A stretch of DNA of 6,361 nt, from assembly GCA_034433995.1 (NCBI GenBank), contig DAOTZU010000194.1, positions 1 to 6,361 on the forward strand, given 5' to 3'. Every line of letters starts with the position of its first letter. Position 1 is the first letter of the stretch. Shown here piece by piece: positions 5,657 to 6,361 of the stretch. The notes beneath the pieces are model-generated. The model did not search any database, was not told the origin of the DNA, and worked only from the letters and a program-made list of their open reading frames with translations. This DNA comes from DAOTZU01 sp034433995. GTDB taxonomy: Bacteria; Chloroflexota; Anaerolineae; UBA1429. The position numbers and the translations under genes were made by a program.

Positions 5657-5662
5657 AACAGC

Positions 5663-6343
5663 ATGAGTCCCATCCGTATTCTTTTGGCCGATGACCATAT
5701 CATGGTCCGCGAGGGCACGCGCAAGATTTTGGAGCGCGAGCCCGACCTGCAAGTGGTGGCCGAGGCGGGCAATGGCCGCGAGGCGATCATGCTCACCGAG
5801 CGTGAGCACCCCGATGTGGCCATCGTGGATATCAGCATGCCGGTGCTGAACGGCATCGAGGCCACCAAGGGGATCAAGCGCGTCTCGCCGCGCACAGCGG
5901 TGCTGGTGCTCACCGCCTATGATGATGACCAATACGTGTTCGCCATCCTGGAGGCGGGGGCCGCCGGGTATCTGCTGAAGAATGTGCGCGGCAGCGAGCT
6001 GATTGACGCCGTGCGACGGGTGCATCATGGCGAATCGGTGTTGCAACCCTCCATCGCCACCAAGGTGTTGCGCCGGGTGACCCAGGCGCGGCCCCAGCCC
6101 GCCGAGAACCTCCCCGCTGAGGATCTGCTCACCGAGCGCGAGCTGGATGTGCTGCGTCTGGCGGCCCAAGGCTTGAGCAACCGTCAGATCGCCGAGGAGC
6201 TAGTGCTCAGCCCGCGCACGGTGCAATCTCACATGGCCAATATCTTTGGCAAATTGCAGGTGGGTTCGCGCACCGAGGCGGTGATGGTGGGCTTGCGTCG
6301 CGGCTGGATCACCCTCGACCAGGTGGTAAAAGAGTCCGATTGA
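5663..6343 (+). CDS. NarL/LuxR-family response regulator
   Basis: Cytoplasmic transcription factor activated by phosphorylation, the likely partner of the kinase at 3507-5348 (a HisKA_3 kinase with a NarL-type regulator is the usual pairing). The 226 residues divide into a receiver domain, about 1-122, with acidic pocket Asp10-Asp11, phosphoacceptor Asp56 in VDISMP, Thr84 and Lys106 (GYLLKN), and a C-terminal LuxR-type helix-turn-helix from about 153 (LTERELDVLRLAAQGLSN, QIAEELVLSPRTVQSHMANI). All key receiver residues are present and the length is typical of the family. The start ATG 5663 follows AAGGGGAA; the stop is TGA 6341-6343. It is separated from its kinase by a 314-bp structured interval, so it may be transcribed or attenuated independently. 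Target genes cannot be told from the sequence. Confidence 0.95.
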   Translation: MSPIRILLADDHIMVREGTRKILEREPDLQVVAEAGNGREAIMLTEREHPDVAIVDISMPVLNGIEATKGIKRVSPRTAVLVLTAYDDDQYVFAILEAGAAGYLLKNVRGSELIDAVRRVHHGESVLQPSIATKVLRRVTQARPQPAENLPAEDLLTERELDVLRLAAQGLSNRQIAEELVLSPRTVQSHMANIFGKLQVGSRTEAVMVGLRRGWITLDQVVKESD

Positions 6344-6361
6344 TTCAAGGCACCGGCGTGA

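Larger units (their letters stand above)
5349..5662 (+). other. Structured non-coding interval between kinase and regulator genes
   Basis: This 314-bp stretch separates two genes that are usually adjacent. Short open frames cross it (for example 5481-5666), but their products are low-complexity, match nothing I know and lack good ribosome sites. The first 110 bp are relatively AT-richer and G-tract-rich (GGG, GGGG, GGGGG at 5426-5442). The rest holds three inverted repeats and a regulator ribosome site. I read it as a leader or regulatory RNA region for the regulator, possibly with its own promoter. Confidence 0.6.

Noticed and set aside
5377..5694. Small protein in the kinase-regulator interval
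   Set aside because: No good ribosome site, product unlike any family I know, and it reads through strong inverted repeats and into the regulator start.
1..6361. CRISPR array, tRNA/rRNA genes, insertion sequences
   Set aside because: No regularly spaced direct repeats, no tRNA cloverleaf or rRNA-like segments, and no transposase motifs were seen on either strand.

Overview
The window is GC-rich (by eye about 60-65%) and densely coded. Every supported gene lies on the + strand. The gene set fits a Chloroflexota-like, possibly anaerobic or thermophilic bacterium: a UGA-decoding selD, a short cysteinyl-tRNA synthetase-type protein, a HARE-HTH protein with a membrane tail, and a HisKA_3/NarL-type two-component pair. 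This taxonomic guess rests on protein style and base composition only and is an inference.

Layout. Positions 1-191 hold the 3' end of an unrecognised gene. A near-consensus sigma70-type promoter (TTGACG, 16 bp, TATAAT; 212-239) follows. It stands about 40 bp ahead of selD (281-1366), the selenophosphate synthetase gene. An in-frame TGA at 365-367 falls exactly at the catalytic Cys/Sec position of SelD, and a perfect 8-bp hairpin with a GUC loop lies 33 nt downstream of it. The best reading is that SelD is itself a selenoprotein. An annotation pipeline that treats every UGA as stop would cut it or start it at the TTG at 413. After 13 nt comes a 281-residue protein with an N-terminal HARE-HTH domain and a four-helix membrane-like C-terminal half (1380-2225). 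After 31 nt comes a TTG-started, 417-residue cysteinyl-tRNA synthetase-like gene (2257-3510) that lacks the usual C-terminal anticodon-recognition segment. Its stop codon overlaps (ATGA) a likely start of a 613-residue membrane sensor histidine kinase (3507-5348).

Positions 5349-5662 (314 bp) hold no convincing gene. They do contain unusually strong RNA-structure potential: a 14+7 bp hairpin at 5530-5581, an 8-bp hairpin at 5483-5512, and a long-range complementarity that would enclose the large hairpin. The cognate NarL/LuxR-family response regulator follows at 5663-6343. The last 18 bases are unassigned.

How the genes work together. selD, the HARE/membrane gene, the cysS-like gene and the kinase gene are close enough to be one transcript from the 212-239 promoter. 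The kinase and regulator form a two-component system whose two genes are split by the structured leader, so regulator output may be set separately from kinase output. A link between selenium supply, the cysteine-activating enzyme and the two-component system is suggested only by gene order. No selA, selB, selC or other selenoprotein gene is visible here, though reading UGA in selD would require that machinery elsewhere in the genome.
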